Part shown: positions 24,504 through 30,298 of the stretch, piece after piece
How the letters are laid out: each line of letters begins with the position of its first letter
How positions within the stretch are numbered: the stretch's first letter is position 1
Source of the DNA: Thraustochytrium sp. TN22
Lineage: Eukaryota > Sar > Bigyra > Thraustochytrida > Thraustochytriidae
NCBI GenBank assembly: GCA_013306675.1
Contig: JABLUY010000342.1
Coordinates: forward strand, 1 to 30,298
Length of the DNA: 30,298 nt
Reading direction: 5' to 3'
Notes under the pieces: model-generated
Told to the model about the DNA's origin: nothing
The model's input: only the letters and a program-made list of their open reading frames with translations
Database searches by the model: none
Translations under genes and position numbers: made by a program

Positions 24504-27470
24504 TCAGGCAGTCACCTCAGGCTTGCCGTGCGTGGTCACGTGTGCGAGCGAGGCATGCCGTCGCAGGAGAGCCCGCGCCAGTTCGCCGTGCGTGCCCGGC
24601 ACGGTGGCAACCTCGAGCACCGCATTCGGATGGACTGCCTTCACCAACTCGCGCAAGTGCCGCTCAAAAGCGGCCGCATCTGCAGCAGCAGACCCTAGCA
24701 CCTCCGCAAAAGAGGCGCAGCGTCGAAGGTAGCTCGGGCCCGGCCGCGTGGCGCCTGGGGTCTTGCGGGTCTTGTCCAATTCCCGTTTCGCAGCGCGGCA
24801 GCTCGACACCAAACCCTCCACCGGCGCGTCCACGAGGCGTATTCCAGCAAGCGAGACCGACACGGGCGCCTCAAAGGTCAACGTCGAGAGGTTCAGCTCG
24901 AAGATCGAGGTCACGTCGGCGCCGCGGAACGTCGATGACCCCGCCACAGGGAATGTGCCAGGCAAGTGCAGACTGGCTCGGCGCAGTGGCGGCCGCAAGG
25001 CCGAGCAGCGGCTCAGGCTACTTGGTGCGCCGCACGGTCCACAGGTCGCCGCCAAGCTTGCGTTGAGCGTGCCTGCTTCATACACGTAATCAAGCGTGTA
25101 GCAGACGCCGTCGCGGCCATCCAGGTAGGCGAGTGAGTTGCCGTCGTCGTCGTAGACGTGCGCGCGGCCCCGCACCCTTCGCGCGGCTGCCGTGTCCGGC
25201 GTCTCGTCAAGGAAGATGGAAAGCACGAGCTCGTGGAAGGCCGTGCCGGGCCGGCCTAGCCCGCCCACCACGCCGTCGCGCCGAATTTCTTGCGAGGGCA
25301 CCGCGGCGTTGGCCCGCACGAAGGTCGGGACGTCCTCCAAGTCGGCCAGCACCGTCACGTTCGCCGGCCCCTGCAGTCGGCGGCCCGAGCCAAGCTCCAG
25401 CCAGCGCCCCGGCGGCAGCCACACAGGGCGCGGCGCCAAAAAGCCCGTGCCGCGACTCGCGGCGCGCACCACGGGCGCCACCAGCAGCGCGTCGCCCAAC
25501 AGAAATGCCGAGCCGCGGCCATCTGGCGCGCACGCCTCGTACGCCATGGGCTCGCGTGGAAAGCGGTAATACAGGGGGCGGAGCGGCCCCACGCCCGTCT
25601 CGTGGTACGTGCGTAGCAGCGTGTAAAGGTAGGGCGCCAGGCGCAGGCGGTTGGTGAGCGCCGCCCGCACGGCGGCGAAGTGGCGCGCCGGGACCTGCCA
25701 CGGCATGCCCACGGCGCACGAGCCGGCGGCCTCGGGCGCCAGCACGTCCGCTGCGCAGTCGCCGGCGCTCATGCCGCGCTCGTGGAAGCGCGCAATCGGC
25801 GAGACCGCACCCCACTGCGCCCAGCGCACGAAGAGCTCGGGGTCAGCGACCGGGCCCGTGATGTCGTGACTCCATAGCCCGAACGCGACGTTGGACGCCG
25901 TCACCGTAAAGTACGGCTGGTACGCGAGCCGGGACCAGGACAGCTCATCCACGTCGCCCGAGAAGCCCACCGGGTAGCGGTGATTGCCCAGGCCGCCCCA
26001 GCGGCCCAGCACCACATCGCGCTGCGCGAGTCCGCGCCGCGGCGACCGCAGTGCGCGGATTCGGTTCAGCCAAATGGTTGGGTTGTGCGCGCCGCCCTCA
26101 CAGCCGCCGCGACGCCCGCCCTGCTGCCAGTCGGTCCACCATGCGTCCAGACCGGCGCCGTCGAGACGCAGCGCATCAAGCACAACGTCCTCCAGACCAA
26201 AGGCAAAGTCCGGGCTGGCGCACGAGGCGAACGGGATCGTCGCGGACAAGTTCGCCGGCAGCCCGAGGCGGGCCGCCAGCGCCGCGAACTGGTCCTCGTG
26301 CGGCGCCACGCCGCTGTCGTCGTGCAGGTTCGCCATGAGCCGCAGGCCAAACTCGCGCTTGAGAGCGCCGAAGCTGGCGCGCGGGTCCGGAAACAGCGCG
26401 CGGTCCCACGAGTAGCCTCCCCACGCCTCCTTTGAGTGGAAGTTCATGTCCAGCACGAGCACCTCGAGCGGGACGCCCAGGTCGCGGAATCCCGCAGCCA
26501 CCTCGCGCAGGTCCTGCGCGTCGAGGTCGTACCAGCGCGTCCACCACGTGCCGAGCATGGCGCGCGGCACCATGGCCGGCGCGCCGGCCACCGCCACAAA
26601 GTCGCGCAGCGCGCCCTCGAAATCCAGCCCGTGCGCGAACAGGTACAGGTCCTGACCGCCGGGCTTTGGCCGGGGCGCGGTCCACCAGCCGGACGTCGGG
26701 TCCAGGCGCGGTGTGTCTGTGTCGTTGACCACGACCCACCCGCTGCGGCTCACGAGGCCCTCCGTGCAGTGCAGCGCTTCCTCGTGAACCCTCATGCTGC
26801 CGGCCGGGCCTGCGCAGCTGAGCGAGAGCGGGCCCACCATGTCCAGGCTGCGCACCGTGCCGTGCAGCTGGCCGGCATTCGGGTCGCCGAAGCGCCACAG
26901 GCGGTCGGTACCCGTGCCGCCCTCGCCGCCACCCTTGAAGCGCACCTCGAGCGTGTCGGGCGCGAAGGAGCTCGCGTTGACGCGGAAGCGCAGCTCGAGC
27001 GCCTCGGTCTCGACGCGCAACACGCCGTCCTCCTCGCTCACCACGACGCCGGCCACCGCCGGCAGATTGCGATGCACGACGGCGAGGCTGGCGCGGTCGT
27101 CGAAGTCCTCCTGGCCCTCGCCGCGCTGCTCGAGCCGCACGAGCCGCGGCGTCAGCACCGTGAACCTCGCGCGCCCGCGCTGCACCTGCACGGCGTGCTC
27201 GCTGCGCGGCTCATACTTGCGCAGCTCGCGCAGCTCGCGCAGAGGCGCGGCCTGCGCGAGAGGCGTCGCCAGCAGCACGACCGCCAGCGCCAGCGCCAGT
27301 CCCAGCGCCCGCGCACCCGCGAGCGCGAGCCCCGAGGCGCTCGGGCCGGTCGGGCCGGTGATGCCGCCCATGCCGTAGCCGGCGGACCTGGCGCGCCCTG
27401 CCCGCTCGCGGTCGGACTCCGGTCTGCTTGCCGCCGACGCGCCCGGCCGGCGGCCTCGCCAGACGGCCAT
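24504..27470 (-). CDS. Glycoside hydrolase family 31 (alpha-glucosidase/alpha-xylosidase type), signal-anchored or secreted
   Basis: A 988-residue protein. A hydrophobic segment at about 44-75 (GLALALAVVLLATPLAQA) follows a long Arg-rich N-terminus. From ATG 27470 this looks like a signal anchor; from the alternative ATG 27371 (33 residues later) it would be a more classical cleaved signal with an AQA site. Next come a GH31 N-terminal beta-sandwich and the catalytic barrel: LVLDMNFHSKEAWGGY, the nucleophile segment LDAWWTDWQQG (D447), GFSGDVDELSW (D506, candidate acid/base) and LWSHDITG (H535, D536), then ARFHERG (H563). C-terminal beta domains and a roughly 130-residue tail follow. GH31 enzymes cleave alpha-linked glucose or xylose; the lumenal or secreted location suggests glycan processing or external digestion. 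The exact substrate is unknown. ATG 27470 has A at -3. The frame's GTG at 27653 is not a plausible start. Confidence 0.87.
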   Translation of the reverse strand: MAVWRGRRPGASAASRPESDRERAGRARSAGYGMGGITGPTGPSASGLALAGARALGLALALAVVLLATPLAQAAPLRELRELRKYEPRSEHAVQVQRGRARFTVLTPRLVRLEQRGEGQEDFDDRASLAVVHRNLPAVAGVVVSEEDGVLRVETEALELRFRVNASSFAPDTLEVRFKGGGEGGTGTDRLWRFGDPNAGQLHGTVRSLDMVGPLSLSCAGPAGSMRVHEEALHCTEGLVSRSGWVVVNDTDTPRLDPTSGWWTAPRPKPGGQDLYLFAHGLDFEGALRDFVAVAGAPAMVPRAMLGTWWTRWYDLDAQDLREVAAGFRDLGVPLEVLVLDMNFHSKEAWGGYSWDRALFPDPRASFGALKREFGLRLMANLHDDSGVAPHEDQFAALAARLGLPANLSATIPFASCASPDFAFGLEDVVLDALRLDGAGLDAWWTDWQQGGRRGGCEGGAHNPTIWLNRIRALRSPRRGLAQRDVVLGRWGGLGNHRYPVGFSGDVDELSWSRLAYQPYFTVTASNVAFGLWSHDITGPVADPELFVRWAQWGAVSPIARFHERGMSAGDCAADVLAPEAAGSCAVGMPWQVPARHFAAVRAALTNRLRLAPYLYTLLRTYHETGVGPLRPLYYRFPREPMAYEACAPDGRGSAFLLGDALLVAPVVRAASRGTGFLAPRPVWLPPGRWLELGSGRRLQGPANVTVLADLEDVPTFVRANAAVPSQEIRRDGVVGGLGRPGTAFHELVLSIFLDETPDTAAARRVRGRAHVYDDDGNSLAYLDGRDGVCYTLDYVYEAGTLNASLAATCGPCGAPSSLSRCSALRPPLRRASLHLPGTFPVAGSSTFRGADVTSIFELNLSTLTFEAPVSVSLAGIRLVDAPVEGLVSSCRAAKRELDKTRKTPGATRPGPSYLRRCASFAEVLGSAAADAAAFERHLRELVKAVHPNAVLEVATVPGTHGELARALLRRHASLAHVTTHGKPEVTA

Positions 27471-27776
27471 CGTGAGTGAGCGCGCGCGCACCAGGCGTCG
27501 GCGTCGCCGATCCCGCGCGTCTCGAGGTTTGCGGCTTTGCTCCTTCGAGCTCAAGGCGCAGCTCGAGCTCCACGTCCGAGGCGAGCTCGAGCTGCACGGC
27601 GATAGCCTTCTTTGGCCTGAATCAAAGCCGAGCGAGCCTCGGGCGCCCCGCACGCCGCTACGAGTAACTAACTTAACCGCAGAGCTAATCAGTCAGTCAC
27701 CCGCTGAGCAGCTAGAGCTAGAGCTACTAGAGCGAGCTTGGGTTGGAGCTAGCTAGACTCGGACTTGGAGGACATC
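27471..27776. promoter_or_regulatory. Short divergent spacer between GH31 and FATP-type genes
   Basis: A 306-bp shared promoter region. It has a GTGAGT at 27472-27477 and a CTAAC followed by CGCAG near 27668-27681, which could bound a plus-strand leader intron. AGCTAGAGCTAG repeats lie at 27710-27730 and GCTAGCTAG at 27748-27756, just before the FATP-type ATG. Confidence 0.4.
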
Positions 27777-29630
27777 ATGGGCAAGTCGTACGCGCAGGTT
27801 AGCGCCATCACGAGGACCGACTCGAGGGAATTCATGCAGGCGGCGCTGCAGTGCGAGGATGGGTATTCGACGGCGGACCTCTTCGAGCACACGGTGGACA
27901 AGTTCCCAGAGCGGCCGGCGCTCACGTACGTGGGCTGCGAGTCGTATCCGGAGCGCACGCTGAGCTTTCGGGAGCTGGATGGCCTCGCAAACCAGGTTGC
28001 GCGCTGGGCACGTGAGGTGGAGGGCCTGCAAGTCGGCGACTGCGTGGCGCTGCTCATGGAGAACAGGCTCGAGTACGTGGTGACGTGGTTCGGCCTGTGC
28101 AAGATCGGCGTACGTGTGGCCTTCATCAACAACTCCATCCGCAAGCAGCCGCTCGTGCACTCCATCAAGATCAGCGGCGCCCGCATGGTCATCTTCGGCA
28201 CCGAGCTTTCCGCGTCCGTAGAGGAGGTCTACCGTACGCTCGTTCGCGAGCACGCGATCGAGGTGGTGGCCGCTGGCGGGCCGGTGCCCTTCGCGCGGTC
28301 CCTGGACGCCACGCTGGCGCGACAGTCCTCGGCGCGCATGGACCGCGCCACGGCGCGTGGGGGCGTGCGCTTCCGCGACGTCTTCGGCTACGTCTACACG
28401 AGCGGCACGACGGGCCTGCCCAAGGCGGTCAACGTGACGCACCAGAAGCAGTGGGCATTTGCGACGGGCTACGGCCGCTTCGTGTCGGAGCAGGACCGCA
28501 TCTACTCCTCCGGCATGCCCATGTACCACAGCGCGGCCGGCGCCATTGGCACGGGTATGGTCTTCCACTACGGCGCGTGTCAGATCATCCGCCGACGCTT
28601 CTCAGCCTCGACCTGGCTCGACGACGTGCGCAAGTACGAGGCAACCGTGGCGCAGTACATTGGCGAGCTCTGCCGCTACGTGCTGGCGCAGCCGCCCACG
28701 CCGTACGACGGCGAAAACTCGCTCAAGCTCGCCACGGGCAACGGGCTCAGCAAGGAGATCTGGGCTGACTTCCAGATGCGTTTCCGCATCGACCGCATCC
28801 GCGAGTTCTACGGCGCCACCGAGGGCAATGGCGCCTTCCGCAACGATGTGCTGCTTGAGGACCTGGACCGCGGCGACATGCGCGCCGTTGGCACCGTGGG
28901 CCAACTGGGCAAGAACCCGCTCAAGGCCCGCTTCGTGCGTTACAACATTGACACGGACGAGCTCGAGCGCGACGCCCAGGGCCACCTCATCGATTGCGCG
29001 CGCGGCGAGCCGGGCGAGCTGCTCTTCCCGCAGGATGCCAAGAATCCGACGAGCCAGTTTGTCGGCTACTCGGACCCGGAGGCCACGCGCAAGAAGCTTG
29101 TCGAAGACGCCGGTATCTCCTATGTGCGCTCCGGCGACCTGCTCGCAGTCTCCGAGGACGGCTTCGTCTACTTCGTCGACCGCGTCGGCGACACCTTCCG
29201 CAGCAAGGGCGAGAACGTCAGCACGACGGAGGTCGCGCAGCAGCTCAACGGCAGCCCCGTGCTGCAGGAGGCCAACGTCTACGGCGTACAGGTCCCGCAC
29301 ACCGAAGGCCGCTTTGGCATGGCGGCCGTGGTTCTGCGCCCCGAGTTCACCGACGACGTTGACGCCGCCATGCGTGAGCTTGGTGACCACGCCGACAAGG
29401 CTCTGCCCTCCTATGCGCGCCCCGTCTTCATCCGCGTGCAGCTTGGCGCCGCCACCACCACGCAGACCTTCAAGCACCAAAAGGTCGCCCTCCGCAAGGA
29501 TGGCTTCGACCCTGCTGCCGCCGCTGCCGCCGGCGACATCGTCTTCTGGCGCGCCTCGCCCTCCGGCGCCTACGTGCGTCTCACGCAGGCCGATTACGAC
29601 GCCCTTGCCAACCGCCGCGTCAAGCTCTAA
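27777..29630 (+). CDS. FATP/SLC27-type very-long-chain acyl-CoA synthetase
   Basis: A 617-residue member of the ANL (AMP-binding) superfamily that activates long or very-long-chain fatty acids to acyl-CoA using ATP, often coupled to uptake. The AMP-binding P-loop YTSGTTGLPKA is at 207-217. EFYGATEGN at 343-351 and RSGDLL at 451-456 are the adenylate motifs. DRVGDTFRSKGENVSTTEV at 468-486 is close to the FATP/VLACS signature (FRWKGENV.TTEV), which separates this family from ordinary long-chain synthetases. Length is typical (600-650). No clear N-terminal membrane segment is seen, unlike animal FATP1. The C-terminus RVKL is near but not a canonical peroxisomal PTS1. ATG 27777 (A at -3) is the first ATG; the frame opens at a TTG 12 bases earlier. 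It is divergent from the GH31 gene. Confidence 0.93.
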   Translation: MGKSYAQVSAITRTDSREFMQAALQCEDGYSTADLFEHTVDKFPERPALTYVGCESYPERTLSFRELDGLANQVARWAREVEGLQVGDCVALLMENRLEYVVTWFGLCKIGVRVAFINNSIRKQPLVHSIKISGARMVIFGTELSASVEEVYRTLVREHAIEVVAAGGPVPFARSLDATLARQSSARMDRATARGGVRFRDVFGYVYTSGTTGLPKAVNVTHQKQWAFATGYGRFVSEQDRIYSSGMPMYHSAAGAIGTGMVFHYGACQIIRRRFSASTWLDDVRKYEATVAQYIGELCRYVLAQPPTPYDGENSLKLATGNGLSKEIWADFQMRFRIDRIREFYGATEGNGAFRNDVLLEDLDRGDMRAVGTVGQLGKNPLKARFVRYNIDTDELERDAQGHLIDCARGEPGELLFPQDAKNPTSQFVGYSDPEATRKKLVEDAGISYVRSGDLLAVSEDGFVYFVDRVGDTFRSKGENVSTTEVAQQLNGSPVLQEANVYGVQVPHTEGRFGMAAVVLRPEFTDDVDAAMRELGDHADKALPSYARPVFIRVQLGAATTTQTFKHQKVALRKDGFDPAAAAAAGDIVFWRASPSGAYVRLTQADYDALANRRVKL

Positions 29631-29637
29631 GTAAAAA

Positions 29638-29643
29638 AATAAA
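29638..29643 (+). terminator. Candidate polyadenylation signal AATAAA
   Basis: AATAAA lies 8 bases after the FATP-type stop codon, within an A-rich run. It is a plausible cleavage signal with a very short 3' end. Confidence 0.5.
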
Positions 29644-29776
29644 AGATCAAGACCTTGCAGACTCGCCATGGGCAAGGAAGCCTGAAGCTTGTCGACCGCT
29701 TTTTCCTTGCGCAAATCTTGTCGCCTCCGAGGCTCTGCTTGGAGCCCTCCCCGAAGCCCGCCCCGCGCTGGTGTGA

Positions 29777-30298
29777 CGAGCTCGACCTGGTCTCGCCCTC
29801 GCCGTTGCCCATGTCCGCCTCGTCCTCGCCGTCGCCGCTGCCCGCGTCCTTGTGTATGCTTTAAGCAGGCACGTGGTCGTCGCTCAAGTCCGGGTTGCCG
29901 TCGTCCTCGTCCTCGTCCGACGAACTCGACCTGGTCTCGCCCTCGCCATTGCCCTTGTCCGCCTCGTCCTCGCCGCCGTCGCTGCCCGCGTCCTTGTGTA
30001 TGCTTTGGGCAGGCACGTGGTCGTCGTTCAAGTCCGGGTCGCCGTCGTCCTCGTCCTCGTCCGACGAGCTCGACCTGATCTCGCCCTCGCCATTGCCCAT
30101 GTCCGCCTCGTCCTCGCCGCCGTCGCTGCCCGCGTCCTTGTGTATGCTTTGGGCAGGCACGTGGTCGTCGTTCAAGTCCGGGTCGCCGTCGTCCTCGTCC
30201 TCGTCCGACGAGCTCGACCTGATCTCGCCCTCGCCATTGCCCATGTCCGCCTCGTCCTCGCCGCCGTCGCTGCCCGCGTCCTTGTGTATGCTTTGGGC
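29777..30298. repeat. 144-bp tandem repeat, about 3.6 copies, running off the window
   Basis: Direct copies begin at about 29777, 29921, 30065 and 30209 with exact 144-base spacing (multiple of 3). Copies 3 and 4 are nearly identical over the shared part; copy 2 differs at several positions, and copy 1 is the most diverged and is partial, lacking the GTCC-rich segment at its left end. Confidence 0.9.
29861..30298 (-). CDS. Acidic 48-residue-repeat protein, 3' end only (partial)
   Basis: An open minus-strand frame enters from the right edge and ends with a TAA at 29861-29863. Each 48-residue unit reads GNGEGE, RSSSSDEDEDDG, DPDLNDDHVPAQSIHKDAG, then SDGGEDEAD: very acidic, disordered, with SSSSDEDED resembling a casein kinase 2 phosphorylation site. 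No family is recognised. The TAA replaces the CAA (Gln) of VPAQ, so the frame stops inside a repeat unit and the remaining partial copy lies in the 3' flank. Between copies, amino-acid changes (I/T, M/K, D/N, N/S) are at least as common as silent ones, so coding status is uncertain; it could be a non-coding minisatellite. It converges on the FATP-type gene. Confidence 0.42.
   Translation of the reverse strand, partial: AQSIHKDAGSDGGEDEADMGNGEGEIRSSSSDEDEDDGDPDLNDDHVPAQSIHKDAGSDGGEDEADMGNGEGEIRSSSSDEDEDDGDPDLNDDHVPAQSIHKDAGSDGGEDEADKGNGEGETRSSSSDEDEDDGNPDLSDDHVPA

Noticed and set aside
26436-27479. A plus-strand open frame opposite the GH31 gene
   Set aside because: Arg/Ala/His-rich with no domain; the minus strand has the catalytic motifs.
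29689-30078. A plus-strand reading of the 144-bp repeats (Pro/Arg/Cys-rich)
   Set aside because: The composition is Pro/Arg/Ser/Cys low complexity with no plausible start context; the minus-strand acidic frame is a more ordinary repeat protein.
1-30298. Mobile elements or virus-derived sequences
   Set aside because: No transposase, reverse transcriptase, integrase or capsid-like frame, and no long terminal or inverted repeats were recognised.

Overview
The window looks like nuclear DNA of a GC-rich, gene-dense, intron-poor unicellular eukaryote. The evidence is eukaryote-only families (20S proteasome alpha-2, Tctex1-type dynein light chain, RGS, AP2-like, tubulin-tyrosine-ligase-like, FATP-type acyl-CoA synthetase), a small GT-AG intron with a CTAAC branch site, and near-absence of other introns. 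The dynein chain points to a flagellated lineage. A fused LeuC-LeuD isopropylmalate isomerase with a mitochondrial-type leader fits a heterotroph such as a thraustochytrid/labyrinthulomycete stramenopile better than a plant or alga. That placement is inference; no rRNA or tRNA gene is visible to confirm it.

Layout, left to right: a Gln/Leu-rich AP2-like DNA-binding protein (+, 140-1177); a membrane-anchored TTL-like ATP-grasp ligase (-, 1302-3578); a membrane-anchored protein with a rhodanese-like region and a JmjC/cupin_8 oxygenase domain (-, 4786-7089); a second, paralogous membrane-anchored TTL-like protein (+, 8122-9819); a DUF89/ARMT1-type metal phosphatase (-, 10170-11384); fused isopropylmalate isomerase (+, 12479-14641); an ankyrin-SAM-TIR protein (+, 15705-17099); a two-exon Tctex1 dynein light chain (+, 17668-18144); a small BAG-like coiled-coil protein (-, 18661-19056); proteasome alpha-2 (+, 19593-20300); a PH-RGS-coiled-coil protein (+, 21982-23994); a secreted or anchored GH31 glycosidase (-, 24504-27470); a FATP/very-long-chain acyl-CoA synthetase (+, 27777-29630); and the 3' end of an acidic 48-residue-repeat protein (-, running off the right edge).

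Genes alternate in convergent and divergent pairs. Four divergent spacers (7090-8121, 11385-12478, 19057-19592, 27471-27776) probably act as shared promoters. Starts were placed at the first in-frame ATG supported by domain content; nearly all have a purine at -3. Intergenic DNA carries CAGG tracts, GCTAGCTAG palindromes, pyrimidine tracts and several short tandem repeats.

The most interesting block is 1302-9819: two paralogous TTL-like ligases with N-terminal membrane anchors and six matching cysteines flank a membrane-anchored JmjC-type oxygenase. If these are type II proteins of the secretory pathway, they would be a candidate lumenal protein-modification module, an unusual setting for a family best known for modifying cytosolic tubulin. 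Second is the ankyrin-SAM-TIR protein, whose SAM-TIR order recalls the NAD-cleaving SARM1. The rest is largely housekeeping: leucine synthesis, proteolysis, motor, fatty-acid activation and glycan hydrolysis.
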